The notes under the pieces: model-generated
Told to the model about the DNA's origin: nothing
The model's input: the letters and a program-made list of their open reading frames with translations, nothing else
Databases searched by the model: none
Part shown: positions 29,956 to 39,529 of the stretch, one piece after another
Numbering within the stretch: the stretch's first letter is position 1
Layout: each line of letters begins with the position of its first letter
Translations under genes and position numbers: made by a program
Assembly: GCF_001865575.2 (NCBI RefSeq)
Contig: NZ_CP017561.2
Coordinates: 2,852,001 to 2,916,000 of the forward strand
Direction: 5' to 3'
Source: Paraburkholderia sprentiae WSM5005
GTDB lineage: Bacteria; Pseudomonadota; Gammaproteobacteria; Burkholderiales; Burkholderiaceae
Length of the DNA stretch: 64,000 nucleotides

Positions 29956-30804
29956 ATGGACACCACTCTGGCCACTTTCGAACAGGACGTCATCAACGCG
30001 TCGATGCTGGCCCCCGTGCTGGTCGATTTCTGGGCGCCGTGGTGCGGCCCCTGCAAGAGTCTCGGCCCGATGCTCGAAAAGCTCGAAACCGAAGCCGCCG
30101 GCAAATGGAAGCTCGTGAAGGTCAACGTGGACGAGAACCACGAACTGGCCGCGCACTTCCAGGTGCGCAGCATTCCGCACGTGATCGCGTTCGCCGACGG
30201 TCAGCCTGTCGATCAGTTCATCGGCGTGCTGCCGGAAGGACAGCTGCGCGAGTTCCTCGACCGGCTCGTGCCGCAGGGTGCGCCGGCCGCGCGCATCGAA
30301 GCGCAGACCGCGCTCGCCGAAGGCCGCCGCGACGACGCCTACGACCTGCTGCAAGCGGCGCTCGCATACGACCCGGGCTTCGACGACGCGCGCATGGACC
30401 GCATCGAGTTGCTGCTCGAAGACAACCGCATCGACGAGGCCCGCAACGAAGTCGAGCTGCTGTCGCCGAAAACCACGCAAGGCATCGACGCGCGTTTCAA
30501 CGCAATCAAGACGCGACTCGACGCGGTGGACGCCGCCGCGGATCTGCCGCCCACCGATGCGCTCGAAGCGCGCGTCGCGGGCAATCCCGACGATCTGGAA
30601 GCGCGCTTCGATCTCGCGAATGCGTTTATCGCACGACGCAAATACGCGCAGGCGCTCGAACATCTGCTCGCGATCGTGCAGCGCGACCGCGCGTTCCGCG
30701 ACGATATCGGCCGCAAGACGATGTTGTCGGTGTTCGATCTGGCCGCGCATCAGCCGGAGCTGGTAGCGCAATGGCGACGTAAGCTGAGCGCGTCGTTGTA
30801 TTGA
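29956..30804 (+). CDS. cnoX: Thioredoxin-TPR co-chaperone (CnoX/YbbN type)
   Basis: The 282-residue protein has a thioredoxin domain (about residues 1-110) with the active site WCGPC (C30, C33), then a tetratricopeptide region (about 115-280). CnoX protects chlorine-stressed proteins and hands them to DnaK or GroEL. The E. coli form lacks the CxxC pair; here it is intact, as in Caulobacter, so a redox activity is likely. The unit is a single gene. Confidence 0.88.
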   Translation: MDTTLATFEQDVINASMLAPVLVDFWAPWCGPCKSLGPMLEKLETEAAGKWKLVKVNVDENHELAAHFQVRSIPHVIAFADGQPVDQFIGVLPEGQLREFLDRLVPQGAPAARIEAQTALAEGRRDDAYDLLQAALAYDPGFDDARMDRIELLLEDNRIDEARNEVELLSPKTTQGIDARFNAIKTRLDAVDAAADLPPTDALEARVAGNPDDLEARFDLANAFIARRKYAQALEHLLAIVQRDRAFRDDIGRKTMLSVFDLAAHQPELVAQWRRKLSASLY

Positions 30805-30872
30805 TCGTTTGTCGCATTTCGCCTGACGGCAGTCCCGGATAGCGCGGATAAAACCGCCGTCCAGGCTGCCGC

Positions 30873-31730
30873 CTAAACCGCCGCCTGCTTCGCCAACTCC
30901 CGCAACACGTACGCCGCAGCCGCAAAACCAAAGCTCGCGGTCACGCACACGCTCGACCCAAACCCCGCGCAATTCAGGCCGACCGGCCCCGTGTGCCCCG
31001 GTGACGTGCTCACGTGCTCGGCTTCTTCATCGATATCGCACACGGCCGCTTCCGGATAGATCAGCGGCTCGTCGGAATACACGGCGCTCACCCTGAACTT
31101 CGCCTTCGGCCCACGCGGAAAGCCATGCTGTTTGCGCAGCTGCCCGCGCACCTTCGAGAGCAGCGGGTCCTGGATCGTCAGCGCGAGATCGTCGATGCGG
31201 ATACGGGTCGGGTCGAGCTGACCGCCCGCGCCGCCGACCGTGATCAGCGGCTGCTTGCGCTCGACGCACCACGCGATCAGCGCGGTCTTGGTGCGCACGC
31301 TGTCGATCGCGTCGATCACATAGTCGAAGCCTGCGCCGAGCGTCGCCGCGAAATTGTCCGGCTCGACGAAGTCTTCGATCAGCCGCACGTCGCAGTGCGG
31401 ATTGATCGCCGCGATGCGCTCGGCCATCGCTTCGACTTTCGGTTTTCCGTAGTTGCCGTCGAGCGCGTGAATCTGCCGGTTCGTGTTGCTTTCCGCCACG
31501 TTGTCGAGATCGATCAGCGTCAGCGTGCCGAGCGCGCTGCGCGCAAGCGCCTCCGCGACCCACGATCCCACCCCGCCGATGCCGATCACCGCGACGTGCG
31601 CGCCTTCGAACGCGGCGAGCGCCGGCGCGCCATACAGGCGCGCGATGCCGCCGAAACGGCGCGCGCGGTCGGCCATTTCATTCGCGTCGAGGCTGGTAGT
31701 AAGATCGGATTGCGCGGTGGTGCTGGACAT
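30873..31730 (-). CDS. tcdA: tRNA cyclic N6-threonylcarbamoyladenosine synthase
   Basis: The 285-residue E1-like enzyme dehydrates t6A to the cyclic ct6A form using ATP. The ThiF-fold nucleotide loop is VIGIGGVGSWVAEALARS, followed by LIDLDNVAESNTNRQIHAL and AIDSVRTKTALI. The C-terminal SVCVTASFGFAAAAYVL is typical of TcdA. ATG 31730 starts the family sequence; the longer upstream frame does not match. It lies in a genome that also carries tsaE in this window. Confidence 0.92.
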   Translation of the reverse strand: MSSTTAQSDLTTSLDANEMADRARRFGGIARLYGAPALAAFEGAHVAVIGIGGVGSWVAEALARSALGTLTLIDLDNVAESNTNRQIHALDGNYGKPKVEAMAERIAAINPHCDVRLIEDFVEPDNFAATLGAGFDYVIDAIDSVRTKTALIAWCVERKQPLITVGGAGGQLDPTRIRIDDLALTIQDPLLSKVRGQLRKQHGFPRGPKAKFRVSAVYSDEPLIYPEAAVCDIDEEAEHVSTSPGHTGPVGLNCAGFGSSVCVTASFGFAAAAYVLRELAKQAAV

Positions 31731-31961
31731 GATGACAGGGCTCGAAAACACAGGCTGATTGGCGAATCGCTTTGGCAAACAAGGCGCGCAGCCCGTATTT
31801 TGCCTGAACACGTGAAAGCAGCCGCGCAGGACCACGAGCAGCGACGCAACGTTGCAGACGCGCGCTGGCGCGACTTGCGCCGCGCGCTACGTTGATCCGC
31901 CCGCGCGCAAAAACCTGCCGCCTTGGCTATACTTGGCCCACTGTAGCGTTCGCATAAGAAC

Positions 31962-32603
31962 ATGATCTCACTCGCCGAGCTTCGAAAAAATTACTCGCTG
32001 GGCTCACTGGACGTTGCCGACGTCAACCACGATCCGTTCCGTCAATTCGACACGTGGTTCCAGCAGGCAATCGACGCCAAGCTGCCCGAGCCGAATGCGA
32101 TGACGCTGGCCACGGTCGACGCGCGCGGCCGCCCATCGGCACGCATCGTGCTCATCAAGGGCGTGGACGATCGCGGTTTCGTGTTCTTCACTAATTACGA
32201 GAGCCGCAAAGGCCGCGAGCTGAGCGCGAACCCCTACGCGAGCCTGCTGTTTCACTGGATCGAACTCGAGCGCCAGGTACGCATCGAGGGCCGCGTCGTC
32301 AAAACGAGCGAGGCAGACAGTGACGCCTATTTCGCGTCGCGTCCGCTCGGCTCGCGCATCGGCGCATGGGCATCGAATCAGAGTCAGGTGATTGAAAGCC
32401 GTTCGCAGCTCGAAGTACGCGAACGCGAAATCAGCCTGCAATACGGCGACGATCCTCCGCGTCCGCCGCACTGGGGCGGCTACCGTCTGGTGCCCGACGC
32501 GATCGAATTCTGGCAGGGACGGCCGTCGCGGCTGCACGATCGTCTGCTTTACACGCGCACGCAAGAAAGCGCCAACTGGCAGATCGCACGCCTGTCGCCC
32601 TGA
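31962..32603 (+). CDS. pdxH: Pyridoxamine 5'-phosphate oxidase
   Basis: The 213-residue FMN enzyme oxidises pyridoxine or pyridoxamine phosphate to pyridoxal phosphate. FMN-site motifs [27 protein letters not shown] and the C-terminal [13 protein letters not shown] are both standard, as is WQIARLSP at the end. It is followed by a perfect 14-bp GC hairpin and then cfa. Confidence 0.95.
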   Translation: MISLAELRKNYSLGSLDVADVNHDPFRQFDTWFQQAIDAKLPEPNAMTLATVDARGRPSARIVLIKGVDDRGFVFFTNYESRKGRELSANPYASLLFHWIELERQVRIEGRVVKTSEADSDAYFASRPLGSRIGAWASNQSQVIESRSQLEVREREISLQYGDDPPRPPHWGGYRLVPDAIEFWQGRPSRLHDRLLYTRTQESANWQIARLSP

Positions 32604-32616
32604 CCGCACGAATGAC

Positions 32617-32651
32617 GCCGGCCGCGCCGCCAACGTAGCGGCGCGGCCGGC
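32617..32651 (+). terminator. Strong GC hairpin after pdxH
   Basis: A perfect 14-bp stem (32617-32630 with 32638-32651) has a 7-base loop CAACGTA. No T-tract follows, so it is either a poor intrinsic terminator, an mRNA-stabilising structure or part of the cfa leader. Confidence 0.45.
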
Positions 32652-32740
32652 CGGATTGCGTTGCGCGGCCCGCGGAATGCGCCGCGCCCTGTCGCGATCC
32701 ACACAGCTTTGCTTTAAATCAACGAACACGGAGAGATCGC

Positions 32741-33955
32741 ATGTTCTGGGAGAAAAAGCTGGCGCAGTGGGTTGAAGATGTCAAAGCCACCGCTAACCTG
32801 CCCGCACGCCTCGTGCTGTGGGACGGTCAGCAACACGACTTCGGGCAGTTCGCCGCGCCCCGGGTCACGCTACACGTGAAGAGTGCAACCGCGCTGCCCT
32901 ATCTGCTCGAGCCGAGCCTCGACAATCTCGGCGAAGCCTATGTCAAGGGCAAGATCGACATCGAGGGCAAGCTGTCGGACATCATCAATATCGGCTATCA
33001 GCTCGCGCGCAGCACGGTGACGAGCGCCGGCAAGCTCGCGCGCGTGCGGCGCTACTTCAATCATTCGAAGACGTCGGACAAAAAGGCCATCCAGTATCAC
33101 TACGACGTGTCGAACGAGTTCTACAAGCTGTGGCTCGACGAGAACATGGTCTACTCGTGCGCGTACTTCGAGACCGGCACCGAAGACCTCGCGACCGCGC
33201 AACTGAAGAAAATCGATCACATTCTGACCAAAATCCAGCTGCAGCCGGGGCAGCGTCTGCTCGACATCGGCTGCGGCTGGGGCGCGCTCGTGCTGCGCGC
33301 CGCGCAGAAGTTCGGCGCGAAGTGCGTGGGGGTTACGCTGTCGCAGAATCAGTTCGATCTCGCCACCGCGCGCGTGAAAGCGGCGGGCCTCGAGAACCAG
33401 ATCGAAATCCGTCTGCAGGACTATCGCGATGTGCAGGGGCAGTTCGACCGCATCACGAGCGTCGGCATGTTCGAGCACGTCGGCCGCAAGAATCTGCCCG
33501 GCTATTTCCAGAAGATGCACGATCTGCTCGCCGACGAAGGCATCGCGATGAACCACGGCATCACGTCGAGCGACGCCGATAGCGGCGAAACCGCGCTCGG
33601 CGGCGGCGAATTCATCGACCGCTACGTGTTCCCGGACGGCGAACTGCCGCATATCAGCCTCGCGCTGGAATCGATGCAACGCGGTGGGCTCGAACCGGTT
33701 GACGTCGAAAGCTTGCGCCGTCACTATGCGCACACGCTCGACATCTGGGCCGAGAATTTCGAAGCGCATGCGGACGAAGCCCGCAGTCTCGTCGACGACG
33801 AGAAATTCCGCATCTGGCGCGTGTACCTGGCGGGCTGCGCGTATGCGTTCGAAAACGACGACGTGTCGATTTTCCAGGTGGTGTGCCGCAAAGCCGGCCG
33901 CAGCGCGAAAACCCTGCCGTGGTCGCGCCGCTACATGTACGAAAAACCGCTGTGA
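32741..33955 (+). CDS. cfa: Cyclopropane-fatty-acyl-phospholipid synthase
   Basis: The 404-residue SAM-dependent methyltransferase converts unsaturated acyl chains of membrane phospholipids to cyclopropane rings, a stationary-phase and acid-stress response. The family lipid-binding N-terminus is followed by QYHYDVSNEFYKLWLDENMVYSCAYF, the SAM motif LLDIGCGWGALVLRAA, and GMFEHVG. GGAGAGATCGC precedes ATG 32741. Confidence 0.94.
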   Translation: MFWEKKLAQWVEDVKATANLPARLVLWDGQQHDFGQFAAPRVTLHVKSATALPYLLEPSLDNLGEAYVKGKIDIEGKLSDIINIGYQLARSTVTSAGKLARVRRYFNHSKTSDKKAIQYHYDVSNEFYKLWLDENMVYSCAYFETGTEDLATAQLKKIDHILTKIQLQPGQRLLDIGCGWGALVLRAAQKFGAKCVGVTLSQNQFDLATARVKAAGLENQIEIRLQDYRDVQGQFDRITSVGMFEHVGRKNLPGYFQKMHDLLADEGIAMNHGITSSDADSGETALGGGEFIDRYVFPDGELPHISLALESMQRGGLEPVDVESLRRHYAHTLDIWAENFEAHADEARSLVDDEKFRIWRVYLAGCAYAFENDDVSIFQVVCRKAGRSAKTLPWSRRYMYEKPL

Positions 33956-34038
33956 CCCGGCTATGACCGGTTGCGCCGCGGCGGCCTGCATGAGCGCGCG
34001 CCGCGGCGCAATTCTGATGAACAGCAGGCCGGACATCG

Positions 34039-35394
34039 ATGGACCACAGCGGGACGAGTGACGTTGACAAGCCGTTGAACGACGAGGACGGCGGCGCGGA
34101 CGATGCCGCGCATGAGGCCACGCAGCAGTTCGATCTGTTCGGGATGCCGATGCAGTCCGCGGTAGCAACGCCGGCTGTCCCCGCAAGCGAAGCCGATTCG
34201 AACCCTAGCGCTGCGGCGCAGCCAGAGCGCACGCGCGCGCCGAAGACCGCACAAGCCAACGCGGCTGCGTCGCTGTTCGAAGACGACGCCACGCCCGAGA
34301 ACCCCGCCCCCGAAGCAGGTTCCCCCGACTCACAACCCGCGTCCACCGACGCGCCGAAAAAACGCCGCAGCCGCGATGTGCTCGCCGCGCCAACGTCGGC
34401 CGAACTGCTCGCGCTCGCGGCGCAATTGCCGCCGCAGATCCGCCTCGGCACGTCGACATGGTCGTTCCCGGGTTGGTCCGGCATCGTCTACGGCGACGAC
34501 TACAGCAACAGCAAACTGTCGCGCGAGGGCTTGAGCGCGTACGGCGCGCATCCGCTGCTGAAGACCGTCAGCATCGACCGCTCGTTTTACCAGGCGCTGA
34601 CGGTCACCCAATACCTGCGCTACGCGCAGCAGGTGCCCGAGCACTTCCGCTTCATCGTCAAGGCGCCGATGACGATCACCGACGCCACGGTGCGCGCCGA
34701 GCGCGGCGAGCCGGTCTCGCTGAACCCGTGCTTTCTGAACGCGCAGATGGCGATCGACGATTTCGTCACGCCGTGTCTCGAAGGCCTCGGCGCCAAGGCC
34801 GGCGCGCTGGTGTTCCAGTTCTCGCCGCTGCCGGATCAGATGCTCGCGCAGCCAGCGGTGTTCATTGAGCGTCTCGGCGAGTTTTTCGACGCGTTGCCGG
34901 GGCTACCCGACGGCAGTTGCTATGCGGTCGAGATCCGCGATGCAAGCCTGCTCACGCCGCGCTTCATCCGCATGCTGAAGACGGCGGGGGTGCGCTACTG
35001 CGTCGGCATTCATGCGCGGATGCCCGATCCGCTGCGCCAGGCCGCGGCGCTCGCGCTGCTCGACGGCGAGCCGGCCGGCCCGCTGATCGTGCGCTGGAGC
35101 CTGCACGGCGGCTTCAAGTACGAACAGGCGAAGGCGAAGTACGAGCCGTTCAATCGGCTCGTCGACGAAGATCCGGCGACGCGCGCGTCGCTCGCCGAGC
35201 TGGCCGCGCGTTATGCGCTCGCCGGCCAGCCGGTCGTGATTGCGGTCAACAACAAGGCGGAAGGATCGGCGCCGCTCAGTTGCGTGAAACTGGCTGAAGA
35301 GATCGTCCAAGCCTGCGTGCGGATCACACGGGGACGCGAGGATGACCTTGGCGCCGACGACGCGCCGTCGCAAGCACAGGAAACGCACGGATGA
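34039..35394 (+). CDS. DUF72-family TIM-barrel protein with N-terminal disordered tail
   Basis: The 451-residue protein has a DUF72 (YecE-like) domain from about residue 133 (IRLGTSTWSFPGWSGIVYG) to the end, with FRFIVKAPM and the late KPW-like region replaced by VVIAVNNKAEGSAP. The 130-residue N-terminus is acidic and low-complexity, yet contains QFDLF at residues 30-34, a good match to the sliding-clamp-binding consensus QL[SD]LF. Enzymatic function of DUF72 proteins is unsettled. Confidence 0.8.
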   Translation: MDHSGTSDVDKPLNDEDGGADDAAHEATQQFDLFGMPMQSAVATPAVPASEADSNPSAAAQPERTRAPKTAQANAAASLFEDDATPENPAPEAGSPDSQPASTDAPKKRRSRDVLAAPTSAELLALAAQLPPQIRLGTSTWSFPGWSGIVYGDDYSNSKLSREGLSAYGAHPLLKTVSIDRSFYQALTVTQYLRYAQQVPEHFRFIVKAPMTITDATVRAERGEPVSLNPCFLNAQMAIDDFVTPCLEGLGAKAGALVFQFSPLPDQMLAQPAVFIERLGEFFDALPGLPDGSCYAVEIRDASLLTPRFIRMLKTAGVRYCVGIHARMPDPLRQAAALALLDGEPAGPLIVRWSLHGGFKYEQAKAKYEPFNRLVDEDPATRASLAELAARYALAGQPVVIAVNNKAEGSAPLSCVKLAEEIVQACVRITRGREDDLGADDAPSQAQETHG

Positions 35395-35454
35395 ACAGCA
35401 GCGGGCGGCCTTGCACATCCGTCCGCTGCCGACTCCATTCCGCGCGCTGCACGG

Positions 35455-35994
35455 TCAACCGGCCTTGATCCGATGCGCGAACTTCTGGCGGAATTTCGCG
35501 ACCTTCGGTGCGACCACGAACGAGCAGTAGCCCTGATTCGGATGCTGCGCGAAATAGTTCTGGTGGTAGGCCTCGGCGGCCCAGTAGTTGTCGCCGAGCG
35601 CCAGCACCTCAGTCACGATTTTGCCGTCGTAGATGCGCTGTTCGCCGATCTCGCGAATCGCCTGCAGCGCGGTTTCACGCTGCCCATCCGAATGCGTGAA
35701 GATCACCGAGCGGTATTGCGTGCCGACGTCGTTACCCTGCCGGTTCACCTGGGTCGGATCGTGGATCGCGAAGAAGATGTCGAGAATCTCGCGATAGCTG
35801 ATCTTCGCCGGATCGAAGTCGACCTTGACCACTTCCGCGTGACCGGTGTCGCCGTCACAGACCTGCTCGTAGCTCGGATGGCGCGCGTGACCGCCCGCAT
35901 AACCCGACTCCACCGCATTGACGCCCTCGGCGCCCAGATACACCGCTTCGAGGCACCAGAAACATCCACCACCGAGCGTTGCCGTCTCGTTCAT
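35455..35994 (-). CDS. msrA: Peptide-methionine (S)-S-oxide reductase
   Basis: The 179-residue repair enzyme reduces methionine S-sulfoxide. The catalytic motif GCFWCLEAVY (Cys about residue 13) and GYAGGHARHPSYEQVCDGDTGHAE are diagnostic. ATG 35994 is chosen because GGAG lies 8 bases upstream; the GTG at 36003 overlaps that site. It is convergent with the DUF72 gene. Confidence 0.95.
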   Translation of the reverse strand: MNETATLGGGCFWCLEAVYLGAEGVNAVESGYAGGHARHPSYEQVCDGDTGHAEVVKVDFDPAKISYREILDIFFAIHDPTQVNRQGNDVGTQYRSVIFTHSDGQRETALQAIREIGEQRIYDGKIVTEVLALGDNYWAAEAYHQNYFAQHPNQGYCSFVVAPKVAKFRQKFAHRIKAG

Positions 35995-36275
35995 GAGCTT
36001 CACTCCAGAATCGATTCACACCATGATCGGCAGCTGGGCTGCGTCGCGCCGCCGGGTCTGCCACCGCAACCGAATATATGGCCGAAAACGCGTCCTGAAA
36101 GGCGCCGCTCAGGCGCCCGTCGCGCAACGCCGCGAATCCGACCGTGTAGATATCGAGTATAGAAACGCCGGCACGCGACAGGTGAATAACCCTGCATCAC
36201 GCCGCACCGCACGCATCGCCGCGCGGCGCGCGCCGCGATTGCAGTTAAAATTGGCAGAAATCGACGATTTTCACC
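35995..36275. other. Divergent intergenic region msrA/flavin reductase
   Basis: This segment lies between msrA and the candidate leader ORF at 36276. It contains an inverted repeat AAATCG-A-CGATTT at 36258-36270, a possible operator. No conserved promoter was evident. Nothing else is recognised. Confidence 0.35.
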
Positions 36276-36389
36276 ATGACTTTCGAAACATCCGCTTCCC
36301 GCCGCACCGGTCTACGCTTTAATTCGCGCCTTTATGCGCGCTTTGGCGCGTCTTTCACACGGCGCGCGCCGGGGACCTCGCCCCGATGA
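36276..36389 (+). CDS. Possible 37-residue leader ORF
   Basis: An ATG at 36276 opens a 37-codon Arg-rich frame whose TGA overlaps the flavin reductase ATG in an ATGA junction. Neither start has a clear Shine-Dalgarno. The junction suggests translational coupling, but the frame may be chance. Confidence 0.2.
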   Translation: MTFETSASRRTGLRFNSRLYARFGASFTRRAPGTSPR

Positions 36390-36895
36390 AGCGCGCGACC
36401 CCACCCAACTTCGACCAGTCCGCCTTCAAACAGGCGCTCGGCCAATTCGCGACCGGCGTCACCGTGATCACGACGCGCGCCGCATCCGGCCAGCTGATCG
36501 GTATCACGGCCAGCTCGTTCAACTCCGTGTCGCTGTCTCCGCCGCTGGTGCTGTGGAGTCTGGCGACGCGCTCGGCGTCAATGCCGGTGTTCCGCGCCAA
36601 CAGTCACTACGTGGTCAATGTGCTGGCCGCGACGCAACTCGATCTGTGCAAGCGCTTCGCGACCGTAAAGGGCGACCGCTTCGAGGGCGTCTCACACGCG
36701 GCGGGCGACACCGGCATGCCGGTGCTCGACGGCGCGCTCGCGTGGTTCGAATGTCATAACCGCAGCCGCTACGAGGAAGGCGACCACGTCATTTTTGTCG
36801 GCGAAGTGGAGCGCTGCGGCGTGCATGAAAATGCCGCGGCAATGCGGCCGCTCGTATTCCAAAGCGGCCAGTTCCACGGCCTGGAGCCGCTTTGA
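36386..36895 (+). CDS. Flavin reductase-like protein
   Basis: The 169-residue protein is a split-barrel flavin reductase: FKQALGQFATGVTVITTRA, GITASSFNSVSLSPPLVLWSL and NSHYVVNVLAATQ cover the FMN-binding core. Members supply reduced flavin to a monooxygenase or act alone on flavin; the partner is not in the window. ATG 36386 is the first start in frame, but its ribosome-binding site is poor. It is convergent with kynR. Confidence 0.85.
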   Translation: MKRATPPNFDQSAFKQALGQFATGVTVITTRAASGQLIGITASSFNSVSLSPPLVLWSLATRSASMPVFRANSHYVVNVLAATQLDLCKRFATVKGDRFEGVSHAAGDTGMPVLDGALAWFECHNRSRYEEGDHVIFVGEVERCGVHENAAAMRPLVFQSGQFHGLEPL

Positions 36896-36929
36896 GCGGC
36901 GCGGCGCGGCGCGCCCCCCTCACATCACC

Positions 36930-37445
36930 TCAACGCTCGCTGTGCGCGGCCCCGTGGCCGCTGTTCTTCGTCACGAGCGATACCGGCACGCCTGAATCTT
37001 CCTTCAGCGTTTCAAGCACGATGTTCGAGCGGATGTCCATCACGCCCGGGGCCTTGTACAGGCGATTGAGCACGAAGTCCGAATAGTGTTTGAGGTTGTG
37101 CGCGAGCACGCGCAGCAGATAGTGCGTCTCGCCGGTCACGACGAACGCGCCGACCACCTCGGGCCAGTCGCGCAAAGCTTCCGCAAAGCGCTCGTGCCAG
37201 TTCTGCTGGTCGTTGCGCATCGATACCTGCACGAACGCTTCCAGTTCGAATCCTAATACTTCGCGGTTCAGGCACGCGCGGTAGTGCTCGATGACGCCCT
37301 GCTCCTCCAGCAGACGCAGCCGTCGCAGACAGGCCGACGGCGACAGCGAGATGCGCTCCGCGAGGTCGAGATTGCTGATCCGTCCTTCCTGCTGAAGCAC
37401 CGTCAAAATACGGCAATCGGTGGCGTCGAGCGAGATCGCGTTCAT
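36930..37445 (-). CDS. kynR: Lrp/AsnC-family regulator of kynurenine genes
   Basis: The 171-residue protein has an N-terminal helix-turn-helix (LDLAERISLSPSACLRRLRLLEEQGV, about residues 25-50) and a C-terminal RAM ligand domain (VQVSMRNDQ onward). It stands divergent from kynBUA, as KynR does in Pseudomonas and Burkholderia, where kynurenine is the inducer. The 130-bp gap between the starts is AT-rich for this genome and must hold the operator. Confidence 0.88.
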   Translation of the reverse strand: MNAISLDATDCRILTVLQQEGRISNLDLAERISLSPSACLRRLRLLEEQGVIEHYRACLNREVLGFELEAFVQVSMRNDQQNWHERFAEALRDWPEVVGAFVVTGETHYLLRVLAHNLKHYSDFVLNRLYKAPGVMDIRSNIVLETLKEDSGVPVSLVTKNSGHGAAHSER

Positions 37446-37575
37446 ATTCGGTCTCCCTTTCCTGTTTGAATCAAATTATGTTCCAAGACGCGGCTGGTAA
37501 GGAGATTTTTTCGCAATCACATTTTTCGGCTTGACCTCTATTATTCAGAAACAGTCAACTTCCGTCGAAACCGTC

Positions 37576-38214
37576 ATGCGAGCACTTTGGGACATCACTC
37601 CCGCCGTCGATACCGCCACGCCCGTCTGGCCTGGCGACACGGCGGTCGGTATCGAGCGCGTCTGGCGCATGGAGGCGGGTTCGCCGGTCAACGTCGCGCG
37701 CCTGACGATCTCGCCGCACACCGGCGCGCATACCGATGCGCCCCTGCACTACGACGCCGACGGCGCCGCAATCGGCGACGTGCCGCTCGACGCGTATCTC
37801 GGTTTATGCAGAGTGATCCACTGTATCGGCGCGTCGCCTGTGGTGACGCCACAACACCTGGCCGGCTCGCTCGACGATCTGCCGCCGCGAGTCTTACTGC
37901 GCACTTACAGAAAAGCGCCGACGCGCGAGTGGGATAGCGCGTTCTGCGCGGTCGCGCCCGAGACCGTCGACCTGCTCGCCGCGCGCGGCGTGAAACTGCT
38001 GGGTATCGACACGCCGTCGCTCGATCCGCAGGAATCGAAGACGATGGACGCGCATCACCGCATTCGCGCGCACCGGATGGCGATTCTCGAGGGCGTCGTG
38101 CTCGACGCGGTCGAACCGGGCGACTACGAGCTGATTGCGCTGCCGCTGAAACTGACCACGCTCGACGCGAGCCCGGTGCGCGCGGTGCTGCGTGCGCTGC
38201 CCGCCCCGCGCTGA
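37576..38214 (+). CDS. kynB: Kynurenine formamidase
   Basis: The 212-residue metal-dependent hydrolase splits N-formylkynurenine into kynurenine and formate. The metal site [12 protein letters not shown] (about residues 55-66) and [14 protein letters not shown] are typical of the bacterial KynB fold. ATG 37576 starts the family sequence (RALWDITP). It is first in kynB-kynU-kynA. Confidence 0.94.
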   Translation: MRALWDITPAVDTATPVWPGDTAVGIERVWRMEAGSPVNVARLTISPHTGAHTDAPLHYDADGAAIGDVPLDAYLGLCRVIHCIGASPVVTPQHLAGSLDDLPPRVLLRTYRKAPTREWDSAFCAVAPETVDLLAARGVKLLGIDTPSLDPQESKTMDAHHRIRAHRMAILEGVVLDAVEPGDYELIALPLKLTTLDASPVRAVLRALPAPR

Positions 38215-38268
38215 GCGACGCCGCCCCGGCGAGCTGCCAACCCGACAACCCAACCGATCGAATCCACC

Positions 38269-39519
38269 ATGAACCATCGTGACGACACCGTGGCGCTCGA
38301 CAGCGCCGACCCGCTCGCCGCGCTGCGCGACCAGTTCGCGCTGTCGCCGACCACCATCTACCTCGACGGCAACTCGCTCGGCGTGCCGCCGGCCGCCGCC
38401 GCGCAGCGCGCGCAGACCGTGATCGCCGCCGAATGGGGCGAAGGGCTGATACGCAGCTGGAACACCGCGGGCTGGTTCGCGCTGCCGCGCCGGCTCGGCA
38501 ACAAGCTCGCCCCGTTGATCGGCGCGGCCGAGGACGAAGTCGTGATCACCGACACGATCTCGATCAACCTGTTCAAGCTGCTGTCGGCCGCGCTGCGTCT
38601 CGCGAATGCGCGCGATGCGAAGCGTCGCGTGATCGTGTCCGAGCGCTCGAATTTTCCGAGCGATCTGTATATCGCGCAGGGCCTGATCGAGCAGCTCGAT
38701 CGCGGCTATGAGCTGCGCCTCGTCGACGATCCGTCGGAACTGCCCGACGCGATCGGCGAGGACACCGCGATCTCGATGATCACGCACGTGAACTACCGCA
38801 CCGGCTACATGCACGACATGGCCGCGCTGACGAAGCTGATCCACGACAAGGGCGCGCTCGCGCTTTGGGATCTCGCGCATTCGGCGGGCGCGGTGCCGGT
38901 CGATCTGAACGGCGTGAACGCCGACTACGCGGTCGGCTGCACATACAAGTATCTGAACGGCGGTCCCGGCTCTCCCGCGTTCGTATGGGTGCCCAGGCGC
39001 CACCAGAACGAATTCGCGCAGCCGCTGTCGGGCTGGTGGGGGCATCGCGCGCCGTTCGAGATGAACCCGACGTATCAGCCCGACAACGGCGTGGGCCGCT
39101 TCCTGTGCGGCACGCAGCCGCTGGTGTCGATGGCGCTCGTCGAATGCGGGCTCGACGTGTTTCTGCAAACCAAAATGCAGGCGGTTCGCGAGAAGTCGCT
39201 CGCGCTGACCGATCTGTTCATCGAACTGGTCGAGACGCGTTGCAGCGAATTTCCACTAAAGCTCGTGACGCCGCGCGAGCATGCACAGCGCGGCTCACAT
39301 GCGAGCTTCGAACATCCGCACGGCTACGAGGTGATGCAGGCGCTGATCGCGCACGGCGTGATCGGCGATTATCGCGAGCCGCACGTGCTGCGCTTCGGCT
39401 TCACGCCGCTTTACACGCGCTTCGTCGACGTATGGGATGCCGTCGAAACGTTGCGCGACGTGCTCACCCGCGAGGCCTGGCGGGCTCCCGAATTCGCCCA
39501 GCGCGGCGCCGTTACCTGA
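38269..39519 (+). CDS. kynU: Kynureninase
   Basis: The 416-residue PLP enzyme cleaves kynurenine to anthranilate and alanine. The cofactor lysine lies in [13 protein letters not shown], and [14 protein letters not shown] carries the PLP-ring aspartate. [12 protein letters not shown] at the N-terminus is also diagnostic. It starts 55 bp after kynB and is followed by kynA after 10 bp. Confidence 0.96.
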   Translation: MNHRDDTVALDSADPLAALRDQFALSPTTIYLDGNSLGVPPAAAAQRAQTVIAAEWGEGLIRSWNTAGWFALPRRLGNKLAPLIGAAEDEVVITDTISINLFKLLSAALRLANARDAKRRVIVSERSNFPSDLYIAQGLIEQLDRGYELRLVDDPSELPDAIGEDTAISMITHVNYRTGYMHDMAALTKLIHDKGALALWDLAHSAGAVPVDLNGVNADYAVGCTYKYLNGGPGSPAFVWVPRRHQNEFAQPLSGWWGHRAPFEMNPTYQPDNGVGRFLCGTQPLVSMALVECGLDVFLQTKMQAVREKSLALTDLFIELVETRCSEFPLKLVTPREHAQRGSHASFEHPHGYEVMQALIAHGVIGDYREPHVLRFGFTPLYTRFVDVWDAVETLRDVLTREAWRAPEFAQRGAVT

Positions 39520-39529
39520 GGATCACAGC

